Assembly: GCF_022581195.2 (NCBI RefSeq)
Contig: NC_061470.1
Coordinates: 10,788,001-10,852,000 of the forward strand
Reading direction: 5' to 3'
Origin: Helicoverpa zea
Lineage: Eukaryota > Arthropoda > Insecta > Lepidoptera > Noctuidae
Length of the DNA: 64,000 nucleotides
The notes under the pieces are model-generated. The model ran no database searches. It was not told the DNA's origin and saw only the letters and a list, made by a program, of their open reading frames with translations. Below, piece after piece: positions 13,906 through 24,345 of the stretch; the stretch's first letter is position 1; every line of letters begins with the position of its first letter. The position numbers and the translations under genes are program-made.

Positions 13906-14927
13906 AAACTCTTTCTTAGCATAATAATCAAATTCTGGGCAGCCGATGAAGTTACCCTATCAAAGTAATAGAAAATGCTGGACAGACAATAAAGCGATCT
14001 ACCTAATAAGAGTACGAAAAGACTTTGTAACTAATAACCTCTTCATCTATCATTATACTCAATCTAATTTCCTAAAAAAATCTAGATCATTAAAAGGCTC
14101 AATTATAACTTAAGCTAAGTTACTCCACAGAGCGAAATTAAGAAAACTCCATTAATCCAGACTTGCCCAATGACAATAACAATGATGTTCAAATAATACA
14201 ATTTGCTAACCAACGTGCAATTATGTAGTGGCTTAAGTTATAAGCTGAAGCGATAGCGATAAAGAAAAACGCTGTTTCTCCTTTCAGAAGTACTTTTTGA
14301 GAGAATACCTACTCTGTATCTGAATGCCACGAATTGAAAGGTAAAGTCTTGTGACACCGGTAATCTTGGGTTAAAACTCATCAAAAATTAATTTAGTTAA
14401 ACTAAGATTCGTGCAATCATACACGCAATTTGATACGCAAATGATTTGGATGTATAATGAATTTATTACATGCAATCATAATTATGTAACAAATTCATTA
14501 TCAATCCAAGATCTAAGAGCTTCCGCTCACCACAAACTTTATTTAGGTGATAGTTTGTTTGGGCTCATAAATTAGTATGAATATGAATGGTAGTAGACAC
14601 ATTACAAAGTTTAGGTATTTAGCCATTTTGTATACAAAAATAATTTTGCCAACCATCGCGTCAACTGTCGGCCAACTTAGTGTGCTTGCCAACCAAGTCT
14701 GTCTTACCAAGAAAGTAGGTACTATTCGAAAGATTTACAGAGTTACAGAGGTACCTGCACGAAACGCCTTCGAAAGGAACAGAGTTGTGTTTAGCCAGTA
14801 ACTAAAAGTCTGTTACTCCCTCACGCTTCATCCACAGCGGGAGGTGTCATTTGAAGATTAGGTACTCACCTACCAAAAATACTTTAGAATATAAAGATCA
14901 CTGGTAAGAAGACATACCTCCCTTTCA
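13906..14927. other. AT-rich DNA, nothing recognised
   Basis: No gene is seen. An imperfect inverted repeat built on 'aatgaattt.tta' and 'taa.aaattcatt' lies at about 14455-14502. Its arms are interrupted and I assign no function. Confidence 0.4.
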
Positions 14928-14998
14928 TCATCATCATCAGCCTATCGCAGTCCACTGCTGGACATAGGCCTCTCCAAGTGCACGCCACTGAGATCTAT
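14928..14998 (+). repeat. SINE-tail fragment ('cagtccactgctggacatag')
   Basis: A 'tcatcatcatcatcagcc' run is followed by 'cagtccactgctggacatag' and 'gcctctccaagtgcacgcca'. I know this as the 3' tail of a widespread lepidopteran SINE or RTE-like repeat. No tRNA head is attached, so it is a fragment. Confidence 0.7.
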
Positions 14999-15328
14999 TT
15001 TACCTTCCTTTAAATAAACTCAATAGGAGTCCAAAAAACCATTTCTGTAACATAGATCCTACCCGCTGATCGCTCCACCATGCTGCTGCTATGTCGTCAC
15101 CTCGCTTGCGTGAGCGCAGACCTAATAATTGCTTTCGCACGATCGACCCGACGCAATTATTTTGTCACAGTTTTCGTGAATCTTAATATCTTTCCTTTTG
15201 CTTTTAGTGTAATTTCGAATATGATTGGGTGGAGTGTTTTCTTTATGTAATTTTTGAAATTTTAATAGTTTCTGAGAAAATCTACTATGAATAGGTAGGA
15301 ACCTGCGATATAAGTAGGTAAGGGTCGA

Positions 15329-15624
15329 CGTTCAGACAGACCGGCTCGGAGAGCATCGGCGCGCATTTTTCTTTTCACACAGACCAGAATCGGCTCCGAT
15401 CGGCTCTAGTCGACTGAAAGAGCATGCAATCGGAGCCAAACGTCTGCGAGACCGAGAAAAAGTACACGATCGGAGCCGATCGGCTCTTCCTATTATTTCA
15501 CGCCTTCAAATATTCTTAATGACAAAAGCAGTGCACATGCAAAAATTATCCCTACTACAAATAGGTACTAAGTACCTACTCGATTTTCAATTTGCTCTCC
15601 TCTCCGAGCCGGTCTGTCTGAACG
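15329..15624. mobile_element. MITE-like element with perfect 25-bp terminal inverted repeats
   Basis: Positions 15329-15353 and 15600-15624 are exact reverse complements (25 of 25 bp, starting CGTTCAGACAGACCGG). They enclose a 246-bp noncoding core with internal GATCGGCTC and GAGCCGATC sub-repeats at about 15394-15487. The size, long TIRs and lack of coding capacity fit a non-autonomous DNA transposon. I see no convincing target-site duplication, so the superfamily is left open. Identical TIRs suggest a fairly young insertion. Confidence 0.75.
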
Positions 15625-15680
15625 GACTCTAAGAGTTTGATACGTTTCCTCGATTTATCTATACAACTACATATTATTCA

Positions 15681-15975
15681 TTATCATCTGCCTAGACTTT
15701 CCTAGCTATGTTGGGGCCGGCTTCCAGTCTAACCAGACGCAGCTGAGACGAGTGTTTTGCAAGGAGTGACTGCCTATCTGTACTCCTCAACCATCTTATC
15801 CAGGCAACCCAATCGTCAAGACAACTGCAGGTACTAAGATAGCTTCCTGAGTAGGTACCTGTGTTTCACAAGAAGCGACTGCCTACTGCCTATCTGAACT
15901 CCTCAATCCAGTTACCCAGGTAACCCCATCGTGAAGACGATTGCAGGTACGTACTAAGATAGGTTCTCCTGTCAA
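15681..15975 (-). repeat. Copy of the 'agactggaagccga' family with a partial internal duplication
   Basis: Read on the minus strand this is the family seen at 27826 and 29379. On the plus strand it shows 'ctgcctagact', 'ttggggccggcttccagtct', 'gtgttttgcaaggagtgactgcctatctg' and 'cctcaacc'. A second partial unit follows at about 15868-15972, repeating 'aagcgactgcct', 'tctgaactcctcaatccagttacccagg' and 'gcaggtac.tactaagatag'. The element is therefore a tandemly extended copy. Confidence 0.75.
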
Positions 15976-17279
15976 AAGAAAGCTTCTCACGCAGCTTTTA
16001 ATAATTTTGAAGATAATATTTGCCAGATAATAAGTCCAATTCATACCTATAAAAAAAACTGTTACTACAAAAACTAAATAAACAAAGCTTCCATTAAATT
16101 CTTATTTACTTATGTCCACATTTATGTTTGGTATAAAAAGAAGATACCTAAGATGTTAAAAGTACATGTTTAACTCACTTTGATCACTTACTTACACATA
16201 AAGACAGCTTCAAATAAAAATTCACCTATCAGAATATCACTCAAAATACTTGACAATTCCCCATGACCATTTTCCTACCCATATAAAAGTTGAAAACTCC
16301 CATACTAAACTCAAAACACCATACAAAGCTGCAATAGTACCCATGGTATGACTACATGCGTTCCCCTCGGCCGTGGCGTCGGGAAAATGTATGGAAAATC
16401 GAGGAAAGCGTCGACCAACGCCATCTAGTGACGGGGGGAGGGTAACTTGCCTGGTTGTGTTTTCCTTTGGCAAAATAATTCGAAGGTGAAGAAGAATTTT
16501 TTGGAAATATTTAACTATAGAGAAGGAAAGAGAGGGGTTGTGTCTTTAGAAACTAAAGTACCTGGGAGGTTTTAAAAATATTTGTAATGCATATGTTTTG
16601 GTTACTATTAATTGGATGAAACGTCATTAGCTGTGCCATACAGTAGTCTGAAGCATTGTGCAGAATTGTTCAAAATGTTTTGTCAAAGTTAGAAAGAAGT
16701 TCATTGACCATGACCAATAAGAATAAATGCAGGTGTAGTTAATCAACGATCTTATAATTATCATTTTTAACTTGACGACATAATGAAACATTTTCTACCA
16801 TCACAAGAAAGTGACATAAAAACACCAATAATTGGCTCCAAAAAGATTAATAAGTACCTAAACGTAACACGAACGAACCTAGTAACCGAATTTCGGGTGG
16901 CGCGAAACAAAAACTGACCTACATTGGCGCCCTACGGAGTTCAGCCACCCCACAATCAGACGAACCCTACGCGTCTTGCCCGCGACGACGCTCATGCACT
17001 TTCCATTCTTTCAAGGTGATGCCGATACTAGAACCCCCTTTCTTATTCTTTACAACCAACTATATTGACGATGCAATGATCAGAAACCATCATTTTTTTG
17101 AATAACAAAGACTCCCTCAAAACTGCAGAAAAAAATAGGTGCTCTTAAAAAGTCATAGAGAGCATGCATGATAATATAGTAGCACCCGAGTCTCGGAGCC
17201 TTGATCAATACATTTTTAAGAGACATAAAAAATCAGGTAGGCGTGTTTGTTGTGGTCACAAGTGGTAGCTCTCGGCAAT
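15976..17279. other. DNA upstream of the candidate promoter
   Basis: No coding exon is recognised. GC content rises from about 16330, with CG-containing words at 16360-16440 and 16890-17000. This stretch contains the CTCF-like motif listed separately. Confidence 0.4.
16419..16432 (-). promoter_or_regulatory. CTCF-like motif
   Basis: The minus strand reads GTCACTAGATGGCGTTGG around this site. It fits the conserved CTCF core (CCASYAGRKGGCRS) at all key positions except the leading base. Insect CTCF is known to use the same core. A second match lies at 19314-19325 on the opposite strand, and the two bracket the CpG-rich candidate promoter. Occupancy is inference. Confidence 0.4.
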
Positions 17280-17700
17280 GTAAACAAGTGCACGCAACAC
17301 AAACAGCCGAGCGACCAAGAAGGCCAGTCGATCGCGCCGCAAAAAAAGCGCATCCTATTATCGACTACAACAAAAGGACTTGTGCAGTGATACCTAAGTA
17401 CACATCTCGATTCATCGTCTCGACTCGATCCGCCGAACCGATCCTATTGGCGCGCCCCACTGTCGCCGCGAGGGAAAGGGACGAGAAGCGCGCGGCCGGC
17501 CGCGAGCGATAAGGAGGGAGACGGTCATCTTAGCTGCCGAGTGGCGTCCCACTGGGCGGGGCCGCGCCAAGGAGCGAGCCTCAGATGCGCGGCGAGTTGG
17601 TGGGGCTCCGGCCGAAGGATCGCACTGCAGTCGTGTCGCGCCAACGACGCGCGCCCGCCGCCACGCCGCGCTCCGCGTCACGATCGCCTTACGTAATAAT
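17280..17700 (+). promoter_or_regulatory. CpG-rich candidate promoter of cut
   Basis: This is the most GC- and CpG-rich block of the window, with runs such as GCGCGCGGCCGGCCGCGAGC at 17488-17507. It grades on both sides into DNA of about one-third GC. Open frames cross it on both strands, as expected for GC-rich DNA, but neither resembles a known protein. It lies about 17 kb upstream of the cut coding exon, and a GTAAGTG donor follows at 18060. I infer that it is the promoter and start of a noncoding leader exon. No TATA box or certain initiator can be picked, and the orientation rests on the downstream exon. Confidence 0.4.
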
Positions 17701-18059
17701 AACTAATCGGATCGAAACCGTTGTTCCGATAATCGATTGTGATTGTAAACTGTCGATAATCGCACACTGATTTTTTATTAATTTAATTATTTTTTTTGTT
17801 CCGCATCGGCCGATTGTGAACTTGAGTTTTGTGTACACTGTGTCATGTTTTTGTTTTGTTTTCGCTCGGACTTAAGATTATTTTTGGGCGTAGCTGACTG
17901 TGTTTCGCTTTTATAATTTAGTAACAATATTGTTACTAGTGCGTGTGATACTGAACAACTATTTCGAAAAACAGTTCTTGTGAATTATTTTGACTTAGAA
18001 GTGTTATGTGGACGTACATTGAAAATTATTGTGATTTTACAAGTTTCTTCTGAGAACAC
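17701..18059 (+). other. Candidate noncoding leader exon of cut (3' part)
   Basis: Downstream of the CpG-rich block there is no long open frame. The sequence ends in a consensus 5' splice site, gagaacac|GTAAGTG, with GT at 18060-18061. If used, it would splice across about 16.6 kb to the acceptor at 34680. An alternative donor, cagatag|GTAAGTCG, lies at 19302. This is inferred only from splice-site strength and position. Confidence 0.25.
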
Positions 18060-20440
18060 GTAAGTGTTAACAAACTAAGTGTATTTGCTTGTTTTATTTT
18101 GGGAAGTGTGATTTTTCTGTAGTGACATGGATGTTTAGTCAGGAAAATATTACAAGTGCTAATAAGATTAAATTCTTATCGGACCGGCAAAGTTATCTGA
18201 CTGCTGTAACATTGTTTCTAAGTTCTAACAAGATTTAGGCCAACTGGACAACACTTATAACAATCACAAATAAATGAAACTAATTTCTTTTTTATCATTC
18301 GTCAAGTCCAACCGGTGAAATACAGAACGTGAAAATTTCTCAAGTCCTTGGCCAACTACAAACTAGCAACCAATTAAATTGAACCAACATAAATTTGCTC
18401 GCACAAAAAAAAATGGCGAACAAACCGGCCAAGAATGCATTTCTCATTAGAAAATAAAAAGTTAGAAATAGAGCGTTGTGATCGGTAAATCAAATGATCA
18501 ATTGCTATCGAGAGTTTATTTATCTATGTGACTGCGTCGGGCCGGTGTTTCGCCGCCGAGAATAATTCCGTGATAGACGAGGCTCACCTTACAATCTTCT
18601 TTCAAAGAATTAGTGGGTCCAATTTAAGTAAGCTTAAGAACTTATATTGTATTAATATTTAAGTAAAACGGTTTAAAATTGAGTGTTTATTTTGAGAAGT
18701 TTTAGCTCTAAAATCCGGTGTGTTTTGATGAAAAAAGATTCTGACCTAAGAGTTCTGTTATTAAGAAAAATATCAAAGGTGGATCTTATTGTAGGAAACT
18801 ATGATTATTAAGAGTTGAAAAACAATAAATGACACATTTTTGGATTACGAGATAACTTTTAACACGGCAAAAACTAAAAAAAATTGTGTGTTAATTTTTT
18901 TTCTGTGGACTATCTTTAGGTCATAGAAATAGATAATGTTAGACCATTGATAGTATTAAGTAATATTTATATGTTTATAATAAATGTGACTGATTTACCT
19001 GTTAATCAAATAAATCATAAACATATTTATAAAGGTGTTGCATATAAATTGCTTTAAAAGAAATAATAATGTTATCCGTTCAGAAAAAAAGCCGCAAATG
19101 ACAATTCCTATGCAAAAATGATGTTAGAAAAAACTTTTTTTATTTACGGAATGTTATGTGTATTTGAAGTATTTATGATTTAGTTACAAATTGACATTTC
19201 AATATTTACTTTTAATACCTACATAGATTTTAGAAAAAACGTTGGTTTATGGATTTATAAGTAAAAACAATTAAAATAGGGACTACAAAATTAGGCAGAT
19301 AGGTAAGTCGGCCCCGCAGATGGCGTCGCAGGTCATTGACCCCTGAAGTTAACTGTTGAATTGAACAGTACAATTTCCGCCTTTTAATAACTTCAATAAT
19401 ACTTAGTTGTGATTTTCCAATAAAAATATGAAATAGTCATTTGTTTTAGTAAAGTAGAAAGTAGGATAAAAATCGAATTATCAAACCCGACTAGTTTATC
19501 GATATTCGTTCTACAATAGTAAAAACGGCAATATTCAAATAAGTAGGAAAAAAACTAATAATGAATATTGAACACAGTCGCATACAAGTGTTTTTCCACC
19601 TATATCAATTACAGTTAATACCAATTAGAATCGCAACAAAAACTTAATCGATTGTAAACAGTATCGATTAACAGTGAATCGAATAACTATGTCGAACGAC
19701 TATGTGTTAATGTGAGATTTTTCCATTGTCAAAGCGAAATGTTTTGCTTTTTTCCGCTGTGAGAGAATATTTTTATTGCAAACGTTTGGTTTCTTTGTAA
19801 AACGGAATAGAATTTCAGCTATTATTAAATACGCGGTTTTAGCAAAAAATAGTTTTATTTTTAACAGAGTTTATTTTAAAGTAAAAAAAAACTTGTAAAA
19901 AGGGAACTTTTTTCTCATTTTGCAAAAGTCAAAATACTTTTTTAAAAATTGTTAAAAATACGAATTAAAAATGAAAATTATGAAAAAAGTAAAGTTTCTT
20001 TGATGAAATTATCAAATCGTAAAAAATATTTATTTACGCGCTTAAAATGTTTTTGACATTATTTTGTTAAGTTGTAGTACTTACAAGAATAGATTGGTAG
20101 ATTCTTATGTTACAATTTATTTATGGCAAGTACCGTACTTAATTGTAAAGTTATTTATAAGTTAGGTTTAAGTAGAGTGGGTGGTTTAGTTTGAATATGG
20201 TACAACGATGTACCTAATTAATTTCTAAGAAAATCTAGTCCGATTGTCCTAAAGATAATTTTAGTTGTAAATTAAATAATAAGTTTCATCGATTTGAAAA
20301 TATAAACTGGTCCTTAATAATGAATTAACAACCATGTCTGAAAAATCACACATTCCCCCTAGAAGCTTAAAAATTGGTTTTCTACTAGTTAAGTAAGCCA
20401 GCTTATTTTTCACGGCACTTACGATAAAACGGCAGGATCA
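18060..20440 (+). other. Putative first-intron DNA, AT-rich
   Basis: No exon is recognised. The stretch is very AT-rich with homopolymer runs. ATCGAT hexamers at about 19497, 19647 and 19661 fall close together. Confidence 0.35.
19314..19325 (+). promoter_or_regulatory. CTCF-like motif
   Basis: CCGCAGATGGCG on the plus strand matches the CTCF core (CCASYAGRKGGCRS). Together with the minus-strand site at 16419-16432, the pair points outward from the CpG-rich block. Binding is unproven. Confidence 0.35.
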
Positions 20441-20589
20441 ATTCTGGTGTAACTTGTGTCTTAAATCTTTATAATAGATTTTTACCGGGCGCATGAAGTT
20501 GCTCCCATAGACAGCATGAAAAGTCGCGGGTTACAGCTAGTCCTTTTTAAAAAGATATTAACGACTATCATTTGTTTTCATTGTTAGTA

Positions 20590-20770
20590 ACTAGCGGTTG
20601 CCCGCGGTACCACCCGCGTCTTGAGGGATCTTCCCGTAGCCTATTTTCTTTGTAAGACTATCTGTGTACCAATACCCGGCTAAAAAGCCTATTTTCTTTC
20701 TTGATACTGTCTGTGTACCAAATTTTATTTAAATCGGTTTAGCAGATCTGGTGTGAGAGCGCAATAGACT
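20590..20770 (+). repeat. Lepidopteran interspersed repeat ('gcggttgcccgcggtaccacccgcgtc' family)
   Basis: The segment starts 'ctagcggttgcccgcgg' and 'accacccgcgtcttgaggga', then 'cctattttctttgtaagactatctgtgtaccaa', and then 'aaatcggtttagcag'. The middle unit 'agcctattttctttcttg.ta.tgtctgtgtaccaa' is duplicated in tandem at about 20638-20720. It is noncoding. A reverse-oriented fragment ('agcatgaaaagtcgcgggttacagctagt') immediately upstream at 20505-20542 may be another piece of the same family. Confidence 0.6.
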
Positions 20771-23700
20771 TGCAATGTGTTGGTACTTATAAAAAAGTTA
20801 CAAGAAGCACTTTCATGTGACGGGTTCGATACCCGACAGAAACAATTTTGACGATTTTTTATAACTCTAGTTTTCTTCAAGCTATATTTTTAACTTACTT
20901 AAATATTTTTAAATACACATATAAAACTGCATTGCGATTGATTCAATGTCTACTTATTTCGGGTGTCGAACCCGCATATTTGCGGAACAAAAGAGAGCCG
21001 GTTAAAACGATCGGGGTAAATAGTACACGGTAGGGGAAGCTTGTGAGTAATGGAGTCATTTAAAATAACCTAATAATAAGGTATGATAGATTATGTTTTA
21101 GGAAAAACTATAGGTAATATAACTGTTAAGAATTGATACTAAGTGTATGAGTAATCAGTATGTTTTGCTTGACGGTAAAACAGTTGAACCAATTGTTATA
21201 AATTTTGTCATTAAGTCAGTAGGACTTACAGACTACTTTTTATCTTACAGAGAATTAGGTAATTCCCCGGGACATTGTCAAAACTCTATATACCTACTAA
21301 TACAATCTTTCTTTGTTAATACAGATTAGTAAAAAGCATGAGCAAAAAACCCATAACACTTCGCCGCAGTCGGTTAAAAAAACAACAATTTCAATAAGGT
21401 GAATGATCCAATAATCATGTGTAGTTATAATAATATTATTACTGAACATTATAAGATCAATAAGTTAGTGTTGAAATACTTTGTAACACAGTGTAGTATA
21501 TTATTTTGATCTAAATAACGATGATATGAACACCATATGTTGTAATCGCTTGAACACTGTTCAGCCGTTGTGAAGAAATTTATTGGTGTTGGGGACATAC
21601 TGATGGACATTATTATTTGTATTAACTAGTGTAGATCATAATATTGTCTTACAAGTTTTGTAGTTATAAGAATGATTTTGCGGGTTCGATTCCCAGATAA
21701 TGTCACACTAAGAAGTTTTTATAAGAAGTCAATCTGGATTTTTGCTAAATTTTTAAAAGCATAATTTAAAAAATGTCTACCTGACCCTTCCGTCATTAAT
21801 AAGCGAGATAGTGAAATATTTTTATGTAGGTACGCCTTAAGTGACCAAGTAGACATATCATTGTGATTCATTTGTAACAACTTAGTAAAACAATATAACG
21901 CTTATCAATACTCTACAGTCACCGTGACAAAAAAAGTACCCATCCAAAATAACCAATTCATCAAAATACAAAGTCCCACCAATATCCGGATGTCAAAGTA
22001 CAGTCAGCAACATCGACACCAATCACAAATACTAAGTAGTACTTATTTTGCTGATCATAGGCGCAGATAAGGAGTACCGTTCGCAAAAGCGGCGTGGGAC
22101 GCCACTGTAAGAGGTGCTCCCATATTCGTTCGATTTCTGACGTCATTATTAGTGTTAGATCTACAGGGTGTTCGGGAATAGAAATTTGAATTTTTTGTAT
22201 TTTTTTGTTAGTGAGAAAAATATTTGGACTGTTTTTTTTGTAACTACCTATAGGATTTGTGAATTAAAATATTAATTATATTTATAAAAAAATACAACGA
22301 CTAAAAAAGAGACAAATTATTATGTTTAAAAAAGAATTTTGTAAAGTGAAGGAAAAAGTATATTTCACTTTGTAACATTATGATACAGCAAATGGTATTT
22401 AATTCAATGTCTTTAGAACATAAATTCAATATAAATAATGTTGATACATTAATAGTAATGAGATGGGAGGTGTAAGTCACATTTGTATTGAAAATAAATT
22501 ATTGCGGAGCTCACTATTAATAAATATAATTATAATTAAAATAATCAGTCAACTTCGGAAGTGCTGTTAGAATTATAGTGAACATTAGCCTAGGAGGAAG
22601 TTTCTCATCTTGTCATAGATAATCGTTTAAAAAAAAAAATCATAATCACTGATATCTAATCATTATATTACCGATAAGAGGGCTTTTTTAAATATTTTTC
22701 AACAAACATATATTTATTTTATTATTATATATTAATATTTAAAAAAAAAATACCTTGTCAATAATTATCTTTTGTAAAAAACATCCATCTATGATAATTT
22801 CCTCAGCCGTTTAGACTTTTCACCACTTGCCAACATTCTAACAGATGTTTAATATAATTAATTATTCCCAACAAATCTTATGAACGTCACAACTAAAATA
22901 AAAATGCCTCTTTTAATTCTGAATGAAAATTTTCTTACGTTCCAAAAATAATTGGAATCGGCCATCAAAATGGACACGAAAATAGCCAACATCAATTACT
23001 TAAATACACACGCGTTTCGGAATTTTTAGTAATAAAACTATAAAAATTATCCCGGAGAAATACCAAATCATTTTGATTGTATAAACAAATATACGTTTCT
23101 AACGGATTCTGAACGTAAATACGCAATCAAATACGTTTATTAGTAGACAGATACGGAACTATTACAGATTTCGATACAATTTGGATTAAACATTTTGTAA
23201 ATAGTTATGAAAATTAAAAATATTTTTTATGATCATCAGAATTTTTTTCCGTTTTTTTTTTTAATTTATTTTTTTGCTTATATTTTGCGAACATCCTATA
23301 TGTAATCCAGCGTCCGATATTGTTTACTTTAAGTTTATCTGCAGGACGGTAAACCGACCCGCCACCCGACTCCGGTGCAGATCGATAAATACAAGAGATC
23401 TATAGATCTCACAGGATCACTGTGGGAAGAAAGAAGAGATCGCCATTTTTATTGCGACATTCTAATTGACTATTGTTTGGAAGTTATTTAAATGGTTGAA
23501 TAAGTTAGATAAAAGTATAAAGTTGGGAGTTGCAATCGTTTTGTAAGTAGTAACACTTAATTAAGTAAGCAAGTAAAGATTTATTTACTTAGTAATTAGA
23601 CAATTTTGCAAGATAGAAGCTATAACAAAAATGATCATGATTGCTGATTTCAATATACCTGCCATAGGATTTGCATTATACCTGCCGTCTAAAAAAACCG

Positions 23701-24247
23701 TAGTTAAATAAACAAGGGAATTATATAAAAGTCTATAAGAGCAGGGACATAAAAATCGAGTTTCAAAGGCAAAACAAGAAGAAAAAGTAGTCTATTTCTG
23801 AACCTCCTTTTTTTAAAGTCGGTAAAAAGTGCAAGTCCTAGCTTTCAACCAAAACAGATTTTTCTATCATTTTTACAACCAAGATAATCTTCATCCTACC
23901 ATCCTACCTTCTCTATCACCATAGAAAAAACCACCATCACACCATAAGCTTGGACGGCCAGTCATTCATGGGACGGTTATGGTAATAATACACCATTAAT
24001 TGATGCTCACGCCCTGACTGCGTTTGTTGCTGATATGTAACACCGTATGGTGTCTGTCATAAGCAGAGGCGGGAGCGGGTTAGAGTTGGCAACGGAAAAG
24101 TTTTCAAGTGAAAAGAAAACTAGTGGAAGTACTTGTAAATTGTTGGTTATTGGAGTTATTAAAATAATAAGAATTTGAGGATTAACACACTTTAGAAGAA
24201 AGACTTAAAAAAAATCCTTTTTGACTATAAAACATTACTGCTATTTC
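20771..24247. other. AT-rich intronic DNA, nothing firmly recognised
   Basis: No exon is seen. Isolated pol III B-box-like words (GGGTTCGATACCC at about 20822 and GGGTTCGATTCCC at about 21681) have no matching A box or cloverleaf and are probably SINE debris. A perfect 16-bp palindrome, GAGATCTATAGATCTC, lies at 23395-23410. Confidence 0.4.
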
Positions 24248-24345
24248 TCCATCACCCAAAGGTAGACTGGGAGAAAACGCCTAAGGCGTTAAGTCCATCA
24301 TTGCACAATATGTGCATAAAGTATTAAATAAATAAATGAAGTTTT
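24248..24345 (+). mobile_element. 3' tail of a non-LTR retrotransposon
   Basis: The order 'ggtagactgggagaaaacgc', 'ctaaggcgttaagtccatc', 'ttgcacaatatgtgcataaagt' and a (TAAA)n tail matches the 3' UTR of lepidopteran LINEs as I know it. No reverse transcriptase is present in this window, so this is a dead-on-arrival 5'-truncated copy on the plus strand. Confidence 0.6.

Noticed and set aside
17201..17681. Overlapping open frames on both strands (103 and 89 codons)
   Set aside because: They fall in the CpG-rich block, where stop codons are rare. The translations are arginine/alanine-rich and resemble no protein family.
20820..21695. B-box-like words at about 20822, 20960 (reverse) and 21681, as possible tRNA genes
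   Set aside because: There is no A box at the right distance and no cloverleaf. They are probably SINE debris or chance.
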